Shown: positions 9,804 through 17,097 of the stretch, one piece after another | How positions within the stretch are numbered: position 1 is the stretch's first letter | How the letters are laid out: each line of letters starts with the position of its first letter | Assembly: GCA_024684455.1 (NCBI GenBank) | Contig: JAIKWU010000018.1 | Location: 1 to 48,214, forward strand | DNA from: Bacteroidaceae bacterium | GTDB taxonomy: Bacteria; Bacteroidota; Bacteroidia; Bacteroidales; Bacteroidaceae | Length of the DNA stretch: 48,214 nt | Direction: 5' to 3' | The notes under the pieces: model-generated | Seen by the model: the letters and a program-made list of their open reading frames with translations, nothing else | Told to the model about the DNA's origin: nothing | Databases searched by the model: none | Made by a program: the position numbers and the translations under genes

Positions 9804-10886
9804 TTACACAAACTCCTCGCCGACATTCATCTGAACATCGTTCACAAACTTGCGGATGGCACTCTGGTCGTCTTTCTTGCAGATGACGAGCACATTGCCC
9901 TCCTCGATGATCATGTAGTCATCAAGCCCCTGCACCACAGCCACCTTTCCTGCTGGCAGACGGACGATGCAGTCCTTGCAGTCGTACAGCATAGCCTGCT
10001 GAGCCATGACGACATTGCCCTCGGTGGCTTTGGGCAGAACGTCGTAGAGCGCATCCCACGTACCGATGTCGTTCCAGCCGAAGCGGCAGAGCATGACATC
10101 CACCCCCTCGGTCTTTTCGAGGATACCCTGCTCCAGGCTGACGTTCGGACACTTCGAGAACGACTCCTCGACCTTGGGCATCGCATTACCCCCATGCTTC
10201 AACTCCGTCTCGGCATCTTCCAGCAACTCGACAAACGGGTTGGCACGCTGCTCCACCTTGCTGATGAAGGTAGATGCCCTGGCGATGAACAGACCCGTAT
10301 TCCACAGAAACTCCTGGCTGTCGATAAACATCTGTGCAAACTCCGCCTCGGGCTTTTCGGAAAACGACTGCACGCCGAAGATGTTTTCACTCTGACGGTC
10401 GCCCATCTGGATGTAACCATAGTTGACGGCAGGGCGTGTCGGCTGGATGCCCAGTGCGAGCAGACGATCGTGACAGGCCACATAGTCCATGCCACTAACG
10501 ATGTCCTGCTCAAACACCTCTTGACGGTAAATCACCTGGTCGCTCGGCGTGACCACCATACACGCATCAGCATTGCGATGCATGATTTCAATACTCGCCC
10601 ACGCCACGCTCGGCACCGTGTTGCGGCGCATCGGTTCGAGCAGCAGGTTTTCGGCAGGCAAATCCGGCAACTGTTCATGCACAAGGTCGGCATACACCTG
10701 CTGCGACATGACAATGATGTTGCGAGGATGGATGAATTTTGAAAAACGCTTGTAAGTGGATTGCAGCAACGTCTCGCCGCAGCCAAAGAAATCTATAAAC
10801 TGCTTCGGTCGCTGTTGGCGGCTCGAGGGCCACAGTCGTGACCCGATACCACCCGCCAGAATGACGCAGTAGTGGTTATTGTTCAT
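9804..10886 (-). CDS. manC: Mannose-1-phosphate guanylyltransferase
   Basis: Makes GDP-mannose from GTP and mannose-1-phosphate for surface glycans. The 360-residue protein opens with the nucleotidyltransferase signature CVILAGGIGSRLWPSSR followed by RPKQFIDF, and carries VVTPSDQVI, NYGYIQMG, EKPEAEFA and NTGLFIAR, all family blocks. The C-terminal phosphomannose isomerase cupin domain of bifunctional ManC proteins is absent, so this is the short, monofunctional type usual in Bacteroidales. It ends convergently with the lipoprotein gene, with 14 bases between the two stop codons. Confidence 0.95.
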   Translation of the reverse strand: MNNNHYCVILAGGIGSRLWPSSRQQRPKQFIDFFGCGETLLQSTYKRFSKFIHPRNIIVMSQQVYADLVHEQLPDLPAENLLLEPMRRNTVPSVAWASIEIMHRNADACMVVTPSDQVIYRQEVFEQDIVSGMDYVACHDRLLALGIQPTRPAVNYGYIQMGDRQSENIFGVQSFSEKPEAEFAQMFIDSQEFLWNTGLFIARASTFISKVEQRANPFVELLEDAETELKHGGNAMPKVEESFSKCPNVSLEQGILEKTEGVDVMLCRFGWNDIGTWDALYDVLPKATEGNVVMAQQAMLYDCKDCIVRLPAGKVAVVQGLDDYMIIEEGNVLVICKKDDQSAIRKFVNDVQMNVGEEFV

Positions 10887-11018
10887 AATCAGGGTATTAC
10901 TATTCTTTAAGGTCTCATGGACAGGAAAGTCTCCGAAGAGGCTTCCAGACGTCCTTCATCCATTAAACGGCACCCCCGTCGTTTTATTGCATGAAAAGGA
11001 GGGCAAAGTCCACTTTTT

Positions 11019-11504
11019 TTACCGACAGCACGCCAACGGCATCGCCGCCACAATCCGCTCCAGCCACCGACGGTCGTCTGCATCAAACGTGTTCAGTTCG
11101 GCCGAGTCGATATCCAGCACCGCAAACACATCCCCCTTGCCGTCACGGAGCGGCACGACAATCTCGCTGCGGCTCGCGCTGCTGCAAGCGATGTGGCCGG
11201 GGAACTGCTCCACGTCGGGCACGACAATCGTTTCGTTTTGAGCCCAAGCCGTACCGCACACACCCCTACCCCTTTTGATGCGTGTGCAAGCCAGCGGACC
11301 TTGGAACGGTCCGAGCACCAGTTCGTCACCCTCGACGCGGTAGAATCCCGTCCACCAGAAGCCGAATGTCTCGTGAATCATCGCCGCCACGTTCGCCATG
11401 TTGGCAATCAGGTCCGTCTCGCCCTCCACGACGCACTTCACCTGCTCCAGCAGCAACTTGTAGCGTTCTGCCTTCGTTCCCTGTGCAATCTTCAGTTCTT
11501 CCAT
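11019..11504 (-). CDS. msrC: Free methionine-(R)-sulfoxide reductase, GAF domain
   Basis: A 161-residue single GAF-domain protein that repairs free methionine-R-sulfoxide. Diagnostic blocks are NFWW-like GFWWTGFYRVEGDELVLGPFQG, GRGVCGTAWAQN and FPGHIACSSASRSEIVVPL. The cysteines in VCGTA and HIACS correspond to the redox pair of this family. The last block, VFAVLDIDSAELNTFDADD, is the usual GAF end. The frame is open 32 codons further upstream, into the 22-base repeat array, but MEELKIAQG at 11504 fits the family start and lies just after a promoter. The C-terminus ends MPLACCR, two extra cysteines of unknown meaning. Confidence 0.93.
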   Translation of the reverse strand: MEELKIAQGTKAERYKLLLEQVKCVVEGETDLIANMANVAAMIHETFGFWWTGFYRVEGDELVLGPFQGPLACTRIKRGRGVCGTAWAQNETIVVPDVEQFPGHIACSSASRSEIVVPLRDGKGDVFAVLDIDSAELNTFDADDRRWLERIVAAMPLACCR

Positions 11505-11519
11505 AATCTTAGTTTTGTG

Positions 11520-11550
11520 CGAAGGTACGCAAAACCTACGACACTGCAAA
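11520..11550 (-). promoter_or_regulatory. msrC promoter
   Basis: Minus strand: TTTG at 11550-11547, a 19-base spacer, TACCTTCG at 11527-11520, one mismatch from TAnnTTTG. The short leader to the ATG at 11504 supports the chosen msrC start. Confidence 0.6.
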
Positions 11551-11570
11551 ACCTTTGCCCGATTTTCCAT

Positions 11571-11670
11571 CCAAGCACTTGGAAATAACACGCTAAGCAC
11601 TTGGCGTAATCACGCTAAGCACTTGGCGTAATCACGCTAAGCACTTGGCGTGATATCTCCAAGCATTTCG
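11571..11670. repeat. 22-base periodic palindromic array A (5 units)
   Basis: Cores AAGCACTTGG begin at 11573, 11595, 11617 and 11639, and a decayed fifth (AAGCATTTCG) at 11661: exact 22-base spacing. Inner units read CGCTAAGCACTTGGCGT; outer units begin TCCAAG. Every unit is near-palindromic about GCAC. The array sits between the msrC promoter and the 6S RNA promoter, not in a gene. Confidence 0.9.
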
Positions 11671-11770
11671 GCTCAGCACATTGGAACACACAAACTTGGG
11701 ATAATCCAGAGACTCCAAGAAGACATGGCGATGACTTCAAAAATCAACTTTCCAAATTTCTTTGAGGGAA

Positions 11771-11802
11771 TTTGGCGATTTGATGATTTATCGCTACCTT
11801 TG
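11771..11802 (+). promoter_or_regulatory. Promoter of the 6S-like RNA
   Basis: TTTG at 11771-11774, a 20-base spacer, TACCTTTG at 11795-11802: a full match to the Bacteroidetes consensus. The predicted transcript start is about 11808, immediately before a small hairpin (GTGTTC TGA GAACAC). Confidence 0.8.
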
Positions 11803-11807
11803 CAGCG

Positions 11808-11991
11808 TGTTCTGAGAACACGGATTTTTTTGCTCACCTGTCCCTGAACGAACTGCGACCTCAATCAAGGAGACTTTACGAGCAGACAATACATTTGGAG
11901 TATGCGTTCATTGTAGCGCAGACTGCTCCATAATGTATTGAGGCTGTCGCAGGCCTGTTCAGGGAATGGAACAAGTCTGCGCTTTCTTTTT
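11808..11991 (+). ncRNA. ssrS: 6S RNA-like rod-shaped small RNA
   Basis: About 184 bases with no plausible coding frame. A long closing stem pairs CCCTGAAC (11842 on) with GTTCAGGG (11957-11964), CTGCGAC with GTCGCAG, and CTCAAT with ATTGAG. Inside is a large asymmetric bulge (about 20 bases, rich in purines on the 5' side), then a second stem pairing AATACAT with ATGTATT, TGGAG with CTCCA and TGCG with CGCA around the terminal loop. A closed stem, a central bubble and an apical stem are the 6S RNA plan, in which the bubble mimics an open promoter and binds RNA polymerase. The transcript is bounded by a good promoter and by a run of T (TTTCTTTTTG) near 11990. It may be the same as the Bacteroidales-1 motif described for this order; I cannot check that here. 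Confidence 0.72.
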
Positions 11992-12052
11992 GTCCTGATG
12001 AAAGATTGGCAGGCATCACCGACATCTGAAAAACATCCAAACATTCTTCATT

Positions 12053-12859
12053 ATGAGAGCAAAAACTAAGAAAGACCTGATTTTACAACTAATCATCGTT
12101 GCCATCATTCTGCCACTCATCTTCTGGTGGCACCCTACAGGCGAGTATAGATTCATTTTCAAATGGGGAGCCATCATACTGAGTAGCCTCCTCTACTTCG
12201 TCCTTAACCGCGTATGGAAATGGAAAGAGGCTGACGAAGATGAAAAACCGCTCTGGTACGAGAAAAAGCAAAGATCATTGTGGGAACATCATAGCAGCAA
12301 TGAAGAAAAGCCGATGCCCAATGCAGAAAAAGCCGCTATTGCAACCGTAACGAAAAAAGAGCAAGACATCGAGGCTGAACGCTACAGGCGCGACCGTCGG
12401 AACAACCTATGGCTTATCGTTGCGTTTGCAGCCCTGGCTTTGCTCATGGTGACAGGCATTGCTCTCGTTTCAACACGATCCAAAAGTGCCACCTGCAATC
12501 AAGTATATATCAACACGGGCTCTCCCAAAAACGACGTTCTGAACGACGGAACCTTCGTTTACACGGGCGAGTGGAAGGGACAGGGTGTTCCGCAGAAATG
12601 CCAACTGGAATTCACCATCGAGAACGGAGAAGTAAAAAACGCCATCTACACCAACATCAACTACAACGTGCAAATTCCGCTTTTGGGACATGTGGAAGAC
12701 AAACGTCTCATCTTCACAGACCTCAGCGGAGGACAGAATCTCATGCTCGACCTTTCAATCCCCTACGAGAGCATCACCTATATCGAAGGCTACGGAATGG
12801 ATTACGAACACGAGAACCAGACATCGCAACTGGTTTTGCAACGCGTCATAAAAGATTGA
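12053..12859 (+). CDS. Uncharacterised three-span membrane protein
   Basis: A 268-residue protein I do not recognise. Hydrophobic segments lie at about 9-26, 36-53 and 118-141. Between the second and third is a charged stretch rich in Lys and Glu (KWKEADEDEKPLWYEKKQ, KKEQDIEAERYRRDRRNN), likely cytoplasmic. The last 125 residues would face the periplasm and are beta-rich with one MORN-like stretch (GTFVYTGEWKGQGVP) and two cysteines (C near 149 and in QKCQLEF). It follows the 6S-like RNA with no clear promoter of its own. Its 3' end overlaps the stop codon of a miaA fragment on the other strand by about 14 bases. Confidence 0.65.
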   Translation: MRAKTKKDLILQLIIVAIILPLIFWWHPTGEYRFIFKWGAIILSSLLYFVLNRVWKWKEADEDEKPLWYEKKQRSLWEHHSSNEEKPMPNAEKAAIATVTKKEQDIEAERYRRDRRNNLWLIVAFAALALLMVTGIALVSTRSKSATCNQVYINTGSPKNDVLNDGTFVYTGEWKGQGVPQKCQLEFTIENGEVKNAIYTNINYNVQIPLLGHVEDKRLIFTDLSGGQNLMLDLSIPYESITYIEGYGMDYEHENQTSQLVLQRVIKD

Positions 12860-12932
12860 GAATCTTCTGTACGGCTTCGTCGGTGGTCATCGTGTCGAGG
12901 TCGAGCCAGTGGATGTCGTTGTCGCGCTGGAG
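12846..12932 (-). pseudogene. Duplicated 3' end of miaA
   Basis: Minus strand encodes QRDNDIHWLDLDTMTTDEA followed by VQKILNLL and a stop, matching the true MiaA C-terminus (QRDNDIHWLDLDTLTTDEA then VARVMELL). By eye 56 of 60 bases agree between 12871-12930 and 13129-13188. No start or upstream MiaA sequence accompanies it. A GGGACGACCC hairpin repeat (13028-13101) lies between the copy and miaA. Confidence 0.75.
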
Positions 12933-13027
12933 GATGTGACGCCGAAGGAGGAGGAAGAGCCTTAAAAAGTGCCTGCCTCTCCGTGACAGGGGTGTCCAGG
13001 CGTCAGCGATGGCGTCTGGATGCTTTT

Positions 13028-13101
13028 TGTAGGGACGACCCGTGGGGCGTCCATGTCGGACAGGAAACAACAATCGGGACGCCCCATGGGTCGTCCCTAC
13101 A
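13028..13101. repeat. GGGACGACCC hairpin repeat, copy a
   Basis: A 74-base element with ends TGTAGGGACGACCC and GGGTCGTCCCTACA (14-base terminal inverted repeat). Each half carries a second pairing, CGTGGGGCGTCC with GGGACGCCCC. Copies occur at 30482-30560 and 46193-46263, and a partial one near 45478. It stands between miaA and the duplicated miaA end. Confidence 0.9.
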
Positions 13102-13103
13102 AT

Positions 13104-14081
13104 TCACAACAATTCCATCACTCGGGCCACGGCTTCGTCGGTGGTGAGGGTGTCGAGGTCAAGCCAGTGGATGTCGTTGTCGCGCTGGAACCATGTCATC
13201 TGTTTCTTGGCATAGACGCGGGTGTTCTTCTTGATGCGTTCGACGGCCATGGGGAGGGGCCAGTTGCCGTCGAGGACTTGGAAGAGTTCCTTGTAGCCGA
13301 CGGTGTTGAGGGAGTTGAGATGGCGGTAGGGATAGAGGTTGCAGACTTCGTCGAGGAAGCCGTCGGCCATCATCTGGTCCACGCGCTGGTTGATGCGCTG
13401 GAAGAGGTTCGGACGGCTGCGTCGCAGGCCTATCTTGACGATGCGGAAGGGGCGCTGCTTGCGCTGGCCTGTGCGGAAGGAGGTGTAGGTGCGGCCTGTC
13501 TGGTAGCAGACTTCGAGGGCATGGACGATGCGTTGTGTGTTTTTCGGGTCGGCCTGGGCGTAGTACTGGGGGTCGAGCAGCCGGAGTTCCTGACACAGCA
13601 CGTCGAGGCCTTCGCGTTCCAGTCGTTGGCGAATGGTGGTGCGCACGTCGTCGCGGATGGTGGGGATGTCGTCGATGCCGTTACAGACGGCGTCGATATA
13701 CATCATGCTGCCACCGGACAAGACCCCCCTCCAACTCCCCCCGTGAGGGGGAGAGTTCAAATCGTCCAGAAGTTTCAGCACGTCGGCTTCGTACTGGGCG
13801 GCGCTGTAGTACTGGTCGAGGTCGAGGGTGTGGACGAAGTAGTGCGTGACTTCTTGCAGTTCTTGTTCAGTGGGTGCTGCGGTGCCGATGTTCATGCCTC
13901 GGTACATCTGGCGTGAGTCGGCGGAGATGATCGGACACGACAAGCGCTTAGCCAACGTCAGACTAAGCGCTGTTTTGCCTACGGCGGTGGGGCCGAGCAG
14001 GACAAGTAGAAGACCCTCCCCCTGCCCCTCACGTGGAGGGAGGGGAGCAGTTACTTCGGAGGGATTGAAAGAAACACTCAT
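13104..14081 (-). CDS. miaA: tRNA dimethylallyltransferase MiaA with two palindromic-repeat insertions
   Basis: Transfers a dimethylallyl group to A37 of tRNAs reading UNN codons. The P-loop GPTAVGKT (about 30-37), ISADSRQMYRGMNIGT, and SGGSMMYIDAVCNGIDDIP are family blocks, as is the C-terminal KKQMTWFQRDNDIHW. At 325 residues it is longer than most (about 300-315). Two extra pieces coincide with repeat DNA: residues 2-23 (ending PLPPREGQGEG), encoded by the C/G-rich element at 14011-14125, which also contains the only usable ATG; and about residues 109-121 (NSPPHGGSWRG), encoded by a half element at 13721-13757, just before SGGSMMY. The reading frame is intact through both. The gene follows the pRiA4b ORF-3-like gene in the lpx operon. 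Confidence 0.95.
   Translation of the reverse strand: MSVSFNPSEVTAPLPPREGQGEGLLLVLLGPTAVGKTALSLTLAKRLSCPIISADSRQMYRGMNIGTAAPTEQELQEVTHYFVHTLDLDQYYSAAQYEADVLKLLDDLNSPPHGGSWRGVLSGGSMMYIDAVCNGIDDIPTIRDDVRTTIRQRLEREGLDVLCQELRLLDPQYYAQADPKNTQRIVHALEVCYQTGRTYTSFRTGQRKQRPFRIVKIGLRRSRPNLFQRINQRVDQMMADGFLDEVCNLYPYRHLNSLNTVGYKELFQVLDGNWPLPMAVERIKKNTRVYAKKQMTWFQRDNDIHWLDLDTLTTDEAVARVMELL
13721..13757. repeat. C/G-rich palindromic element, half copy inside miaA
   Basis: Starts AGACCCCCCTCC and contains CTCCCCC paired with GGGGGAG, the left half of the element seen whole at 15585-15708. It is in frame within miaA and encodes NSPPHGGSWRG on the minus strand. Confidence 0.75.
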
Positions 14082-14125
14082 CTTACTACTCCCCTCCCTA
14101 CACGGGAGGGGTTGGGGGTGGGTCT
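14011..14125. repeat. C/G-rich palindromic element, full copy over the miaA start
   Basis: Ends AGACCCTCCCCCTGCCC and GGGGTTGGGGGTGGGTCT. Two inner hairpins: CCTC ACGTG GAGG and CTCCCCTCCC TACAC GGGAGGGG. The right end abuts the stop codon of the next gene (14126-14128); the left part encodes the first residues of MiaA. Confidence 0.85.
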
Positions 14126-14680
14126 TTAGTAGGGTTCGCCGTCGCTGATGTCGAGGCCTTCGAGGGAGATGTCTTCGTCGTCGATGCCGTCGCCGAACAT
14201 GTCGTCATCGTCCATGATGCCGCTGCCGTCGTTGGTGACTTGTACGGGGTTGCGGGCGAAGAGTTCGTCGAAGTCGAGTTGCTGAACGGGGGGCTCGCCG
14301 ACGGAGCGTGTGACTGTCGGGGTCTTGAGCGACTTGCCTGTGATGATTTCTGAGAGTTCGATGAAGAAGACACGGCCGCCGAGGGGGTCGAAGGTGTAGA
14401 GGAGGTGTTGCTTCTCTTCTTCGAGGAAGTCGCTGAGGCGTGTCTTGGCCATGATGTAGGTGTCTTCGTCGGCTGACGTGGACATGTCTTCGAGGGTGAT
14501 TTCCTGGACTCGTTCCCAACCGTTTTCGCAGATGGTGAACGAGGTCATCTGGTCGTCGGGATAGTGGCAGGTCTCGAGGATGGCTTTGTGGAAGTCGAGG
14601 AACGTGGCGTCGGCGTCGATTTGGATTTCACGCATGAAGTCTTCGACTTCGTCGGATATGAGAATGAAACGGTAAAGCAT
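14126..14680 (-). CDS. Plasmid pRiA4b ORF-3-like (IS1096 passenger TnpR-like) protein
   Basis: A 184-residue acidic protein. The N-terminal half (FILISDEVEDFMREIQIDADATFLDFHKAIL, then DDQMTSFTICENGWERVQEITLED and LLYTFDPLGGRVFFIEL) follows the pattern of the pRiA4b ORF-3 family (PF07929), whose members are widespread but poorly characterised. The C-terminal 50 residues are low-complexity and acidic (DDDDMFGDGIDDEDISLEGLD). The family name comes from a mobile element, but in Bacteroidales a member is commonly found in the lpxA-miaA neighbourhood as an ordinary chromosomal gene. The segment TPTVTRSVGEPPVQQ in its linker is compositionally unlike the rest and might be another inserted palindrome. 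Confidence 0.75.
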   Translation of the reverse strand: MLYRFILISDEVEDFMREIQIDADATFLDFHKAILETCHYPDDQMTSFTICENGWERVQEITLEDMSTSADEDTYIMAKTRLSDFLEEEKQHLLYTFDPLGGRVFFIELSEIITGKSLKTPTVTRSVGEPPVQQLDFDELFARNPVQVTNDGSGIMDDDDMFGDGIDDEDISLEGLDISDGEPY

Positions 14681-14685
14681 AAAAA

Positions 14686-14807
14686 AGACCCCTCCCCCTG
14701 CCCTCCCCTGTATGGGAGGGAGTAGAATGATTTGTGGGGGAGATATTCTACTTTATATTAATAATGTGACCACTCCCCTCCCTTGGGAGGGGTAAGGGGG
14801 AGGGTCT
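14686..14807. repeat. C/G-rich palindromic element, full copy before the pRiA4b-like gene
   Basis: 122 bases, AGACCCCTCCCCCTGCC to GGGGTAAGGGGGAGGGTCT. Inner hairpins CCCTCCC CTGTAT GGGAGGG and CTCCCCTCCC TT GGGAGGGG, and a middle pair AGTAGAAT / ATTCTACT. It fills the whole gap between lpxA and the next gene; its last two bases form part of the lpxA stop codon. Confidence 0.92.
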
Positions 14808-15579
14808 AACGGATGATGCCGCGCTGCGACGCTGAGACGAAATCGACGATGTACTGGATTTCCTTGGTCATGGGAATGCTGTACTGGATTTGCTCGACGG
14901 CTTCCTTGACGGTGAGGTTGGAGTTGTAGATGAGTCGGTAGGCGTCGTGGATGCGTCGGATGATTTCGGGGTCGAACTGGCGACGACGAAGTCCGACGAT
15001 GTTGAGTCCTGCATAGGCAATGGGCTCGCGGGCTGCAATGACGAAGGGCGGTATGTCCTGACTGGTGCGGCATCCGCCTTGTACCATGGTGTAGCCTGCG
15101 ATGTGGCAGAACTGATGGACGAGGACGACGGCCGAGATGATGGCGTTGTCATCGACGATGACTTCGCCTGCCAACTTGGTGGAGTTGCCCATGATGATGC
15201 CGCTGCCGAACTCGCAGTCGTGGGCGATGTGGGCGTTCTCCATGATGAGGTTGTTGTTGCCGACGAGGGTCTTTCCCTTCGATGCGGTGCCTCGGTGGAT
15301 GGTGACGTTCTCACGGATGCGGTTGCCATTGCCGATGACGACGATGGAGTCTTCGCCCTTGAACTTGAGGTCCTGGGGTATGGCGCCGATGACGGCTCCG
15401 GGGAACAGGGTGTTCTCGTTGCCCATACGGGTGCCGCTGAGCAGGGTGACGCTGTTCATGAGGACGTTGTTGTCGCCGATTTCGACGTTCTTGTCGATGA
15501 AGCAGAACGGACCGATTTCGCAGTTTTCACCGATTTTGGCTTCAGGATCTATGAATGCTAAGGGACTGATTTTTGCCAT
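14806..15579 (-). CDS. lpxA: UDP-N-acetylglucosamine acyltransferase LpxA
   Basis: First step of lipid A synthesis: adds a 3-hydroxyacyl chain to UDP-GlcNAc. The 257-residue protein is built of hexapeptide repeats forming a left-handed beta-helix (IDPEAKIGENCEIGPFC, VEIGDNNVLMN). The catalytic histidine lies in NLIMENAHIAHDCEFG, and GLNIVGLRRR begins the C-terminal helical domain. The start MAKISPLAFI at 15579 is the family start; ten further codons upstream (MGRAGGGVSI) are open but come from the C/G-rich repeat. The stop codon is TAG, partly supplied by the end of the neighbouring repeat copy. Confidence 0.97.
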   Translation of the reverse strand: MAKISPLAFIDPEAKIGENCEIGPFCFIDKNVEIGDNNVLMNSVTLLSGTRMGNENTLFPGAVIGAIPQDLKFKGEDSIVVIGNGNRIRENVTIHRGTASKGKTLVGNNNLIMENAHIAHDCEFGSGIIMGNSTKLAGEVIVDDNAIISAVVLVHQFCHIAGYTMVQGGCRTSQDIPPFVIAAREPIAYAGLNIVGLRRRQFDPEIIRRIHDAYRLIYNSNLTVKEAVEQIQYSIPMTKEIQYIVDFVSASQRGIIR

Positions 15580-15584
15580 AATGG

Positions 15585-15708
15585 AGACCCCTCCCCCTGC
15601 CCTCCCCAAGGGGAGGGAGTAGAATGTTTTGTGGGGGAGATATTCTACTGGATAGGATTGTTCAAAGTGACCACTCCCCTCACTTGGGAGGGGTAAGGGG
15701 GTGGGTCT
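15585..15708. repeat. C/G-rich palindromic element, full copy between lpxA and lpxC-fabZ
   Basis: 124 bases, nearly the same as the copy at 14686-14807: AGACCCCTCCCCCTGCC, hairpin CCTCCCC AA GGGGAGG, AGTAGAAT paired with ATTCTACT, then CACTCCCCTCACTTGGGAGG and GGGTCT. It occupies most of the gap between the two genes of the operon. Confidence 0.92.
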
Positions 15709-15714
15709 GCTCTT

Positions 15715-17097
15715 TTATTTGTTCTTAATAATCTGTGCGGTGAACTCGGCCTCGGCCACGAGGTTGTCGCCAACGAAGATGAGTCCTTTCATCGACGAGA
15801 TGCCACGACGGACGGGTGCCAGGAGTTTGACTTTGAAGATGAGGGTGTCGCCGGGTACTACCTTGCGGCGGAACTTGACGTTGTCAATCTTCATGAAGTA
15901 GGTGGACCAGCGTTCGGGTTCTTCGAGCGTGTTGAGCACGAGCAGACCGCCTGCCTGTGCCATGGCTTCGATGAGCAGCACGCCGGGCATGACGGGTTCC
16001 TGGGGGAAGTGGCCCATGAAGAAGGGTTCGTTGCTGGTGACGTTCTTCACACCGACGATGTAGTTCTCGTCGATGGCGATGATTTTATCGACGAGTTGCA
16101 TCGGATAGCGGTGGGGAAGCAGTTGACGGATGCGGTTGACATCCATGACGGGTTCGGCATTGGGGTCGTAGTTGGGGCACTGGACCTCGTGCTTGCGGAT
16201 GTCGCGGCGTATCTCGCGCGCGAACTTATTATTTATTGTATGGCCTGGCTTGGTGGCGATGACACGTCCCTTGATGGGTTTGCCGACGAGGGCGAGGTCG
16301 CCGATGATGTCGAGCAGTTTGTGGCGTGCCGTCTCGTTGGGCCATGTGAGCGGACGGTTTTGGATGTAGCCGAGTTGTGTGGCGTCGCGATGTGGGATGC
16401 CTATCTGGTCGGCCAGGGCGTCGTAGCGTTCCTGCGGCAGTTCGTTCTCGTAGATGACGATGGCATTGTCGAGGTCGCCGCCCTTGATAAGTCCAGCACC
16501 GAGCAGCGGCTCTATTTCACGGACGAAGACGAAGGTGCGTGCCGAGGCTACTTCGGTGGCAAATTCGCTCACATGGTTAAGCGTGGCAAACTGTGAGGCG
16601 AGTATCTTGGACTGAAAAGCAATCATCGTCGTGGCACTGAATTCCTCGTCGGGCAGCAGGAGCAGGTGTTCGCCGTTCTCGCCCTTGATTTCTATCTTGT
16701 GCTTGACGATGTAATAGTCTTTGTTGGCGTTCTGCTCGACGATGCCGACGCGCTCGATTTCCTTGACGAAAATGAGTGCCGAGCCGTCAAGGATGGGCAT
16801 TTCGGGACCGTCGAGTTGGATGAGGCAGTTGTCGATGCGTGAGGCATAGAGGGCTGCCATGGCGTGTTCGATGGTCGAGACTTTCACGCCGTCTTTCAAC
16901 AACACTGTACCGCGCTGTGTGTCGCTGACATTCTCGGCGATACATTCTATCACGGGCTGTTCAGCCAAGTCGATACGCTGGATTTTATAACCATGATTCT
17001 CGGGAGCAGGCATGAACGTGGCCGTGATGAACTGGCCCGTGTGCAGTCCTTTGCCCTGCACGGTGAACTGCTCCTTTAGAGTAAGTTGCTTTTGCAT
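15715..17097 (-). CDS. lpxC-fabZ: Bifunctional LpxC deacetylase / FabZ hydroxyacyl-ACP dehydratase
   Basis: A 460-residue fusion typical of Bacteroidetes. Residues 1-300 are LpxC, the zinc deacetylase that commits UDP-acyl-GlcNAc to lipid A: the first zinc-ligand histidine in STIEHAMAALYA, then GPEMPILDGSALIF, and the second histidine and catalytic region in LDIIGDLALVG and KPGHTINNKFA. Residues about 315-460 are FabZ, dehydratase of fatty acid elongation, with LLPHRYPMQLVDKI, NEPFFMGHFPQEPVMPGVLLIEAMAQ (catalytic His and Glu). The lpxD stop codon is immediately followed by this ATG, so translation is coupled. Confidence 0.98.
   Translation of the reverse strand: MQKQLTLKEQFTVQGKGLHTGQFITATFMPAPENHGYKIQRIDLAEQPVIECIAENVSDTQRGTVLLKDGVKVSTIEHAMAALYASRIDNCLIQLDGPEMPILDGSALIFVKEIERVGIVEQNANKDYYIVKHKIEIKGENGEHLLLLPDEEFSATTMIAFQSKILASQFATLNHVSEFATEVASARTFVFVREIEPLLGAGLIKGGDLDNAIVIYENELPQERYDALADQIGIPHRDATQLGYIQNRPLTWPNETARHKLLDIIGDLALVGKPIKGRVIATKPGHTINNKFAREIRRDIRKHEVQCPNYDPNAEPVMDVNRIRQLLPHRYPMQLVDKIIAIDENYIVGVKNVTSNEPFFMGHFPQEPVMPGVLLIEAMAQAGGLLVLNTLEEPERWSTYFMKIDNVKFRRKVVPGDTLIFKVKLLAPVRRGISSMKGLIFVGDNLVAEAEFTAQIIKNK

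Noticed and set aside
9786-10742. Open frame opposite manC
   Set aside because: Antisense shadow of manC, whose motifs are clear on the minus strand.
11571-11670. The periodic array as a CRISPR array (also the arrays near 21461, 25898 and 35255)
   Set aside because: Repeats are 14-17 bases and the intervals only 5-8 bases, far shorter than CRISPR repeats and spacers, and no cas genes are present.
14126-14680. The pRiA4b ORF-3-like gene as part of a transposon
   Set aside because: The family name comes from a mobile element, but there is no transposase or terminal repeat of an insertion sequence, and the gene lies in the lpx operon.
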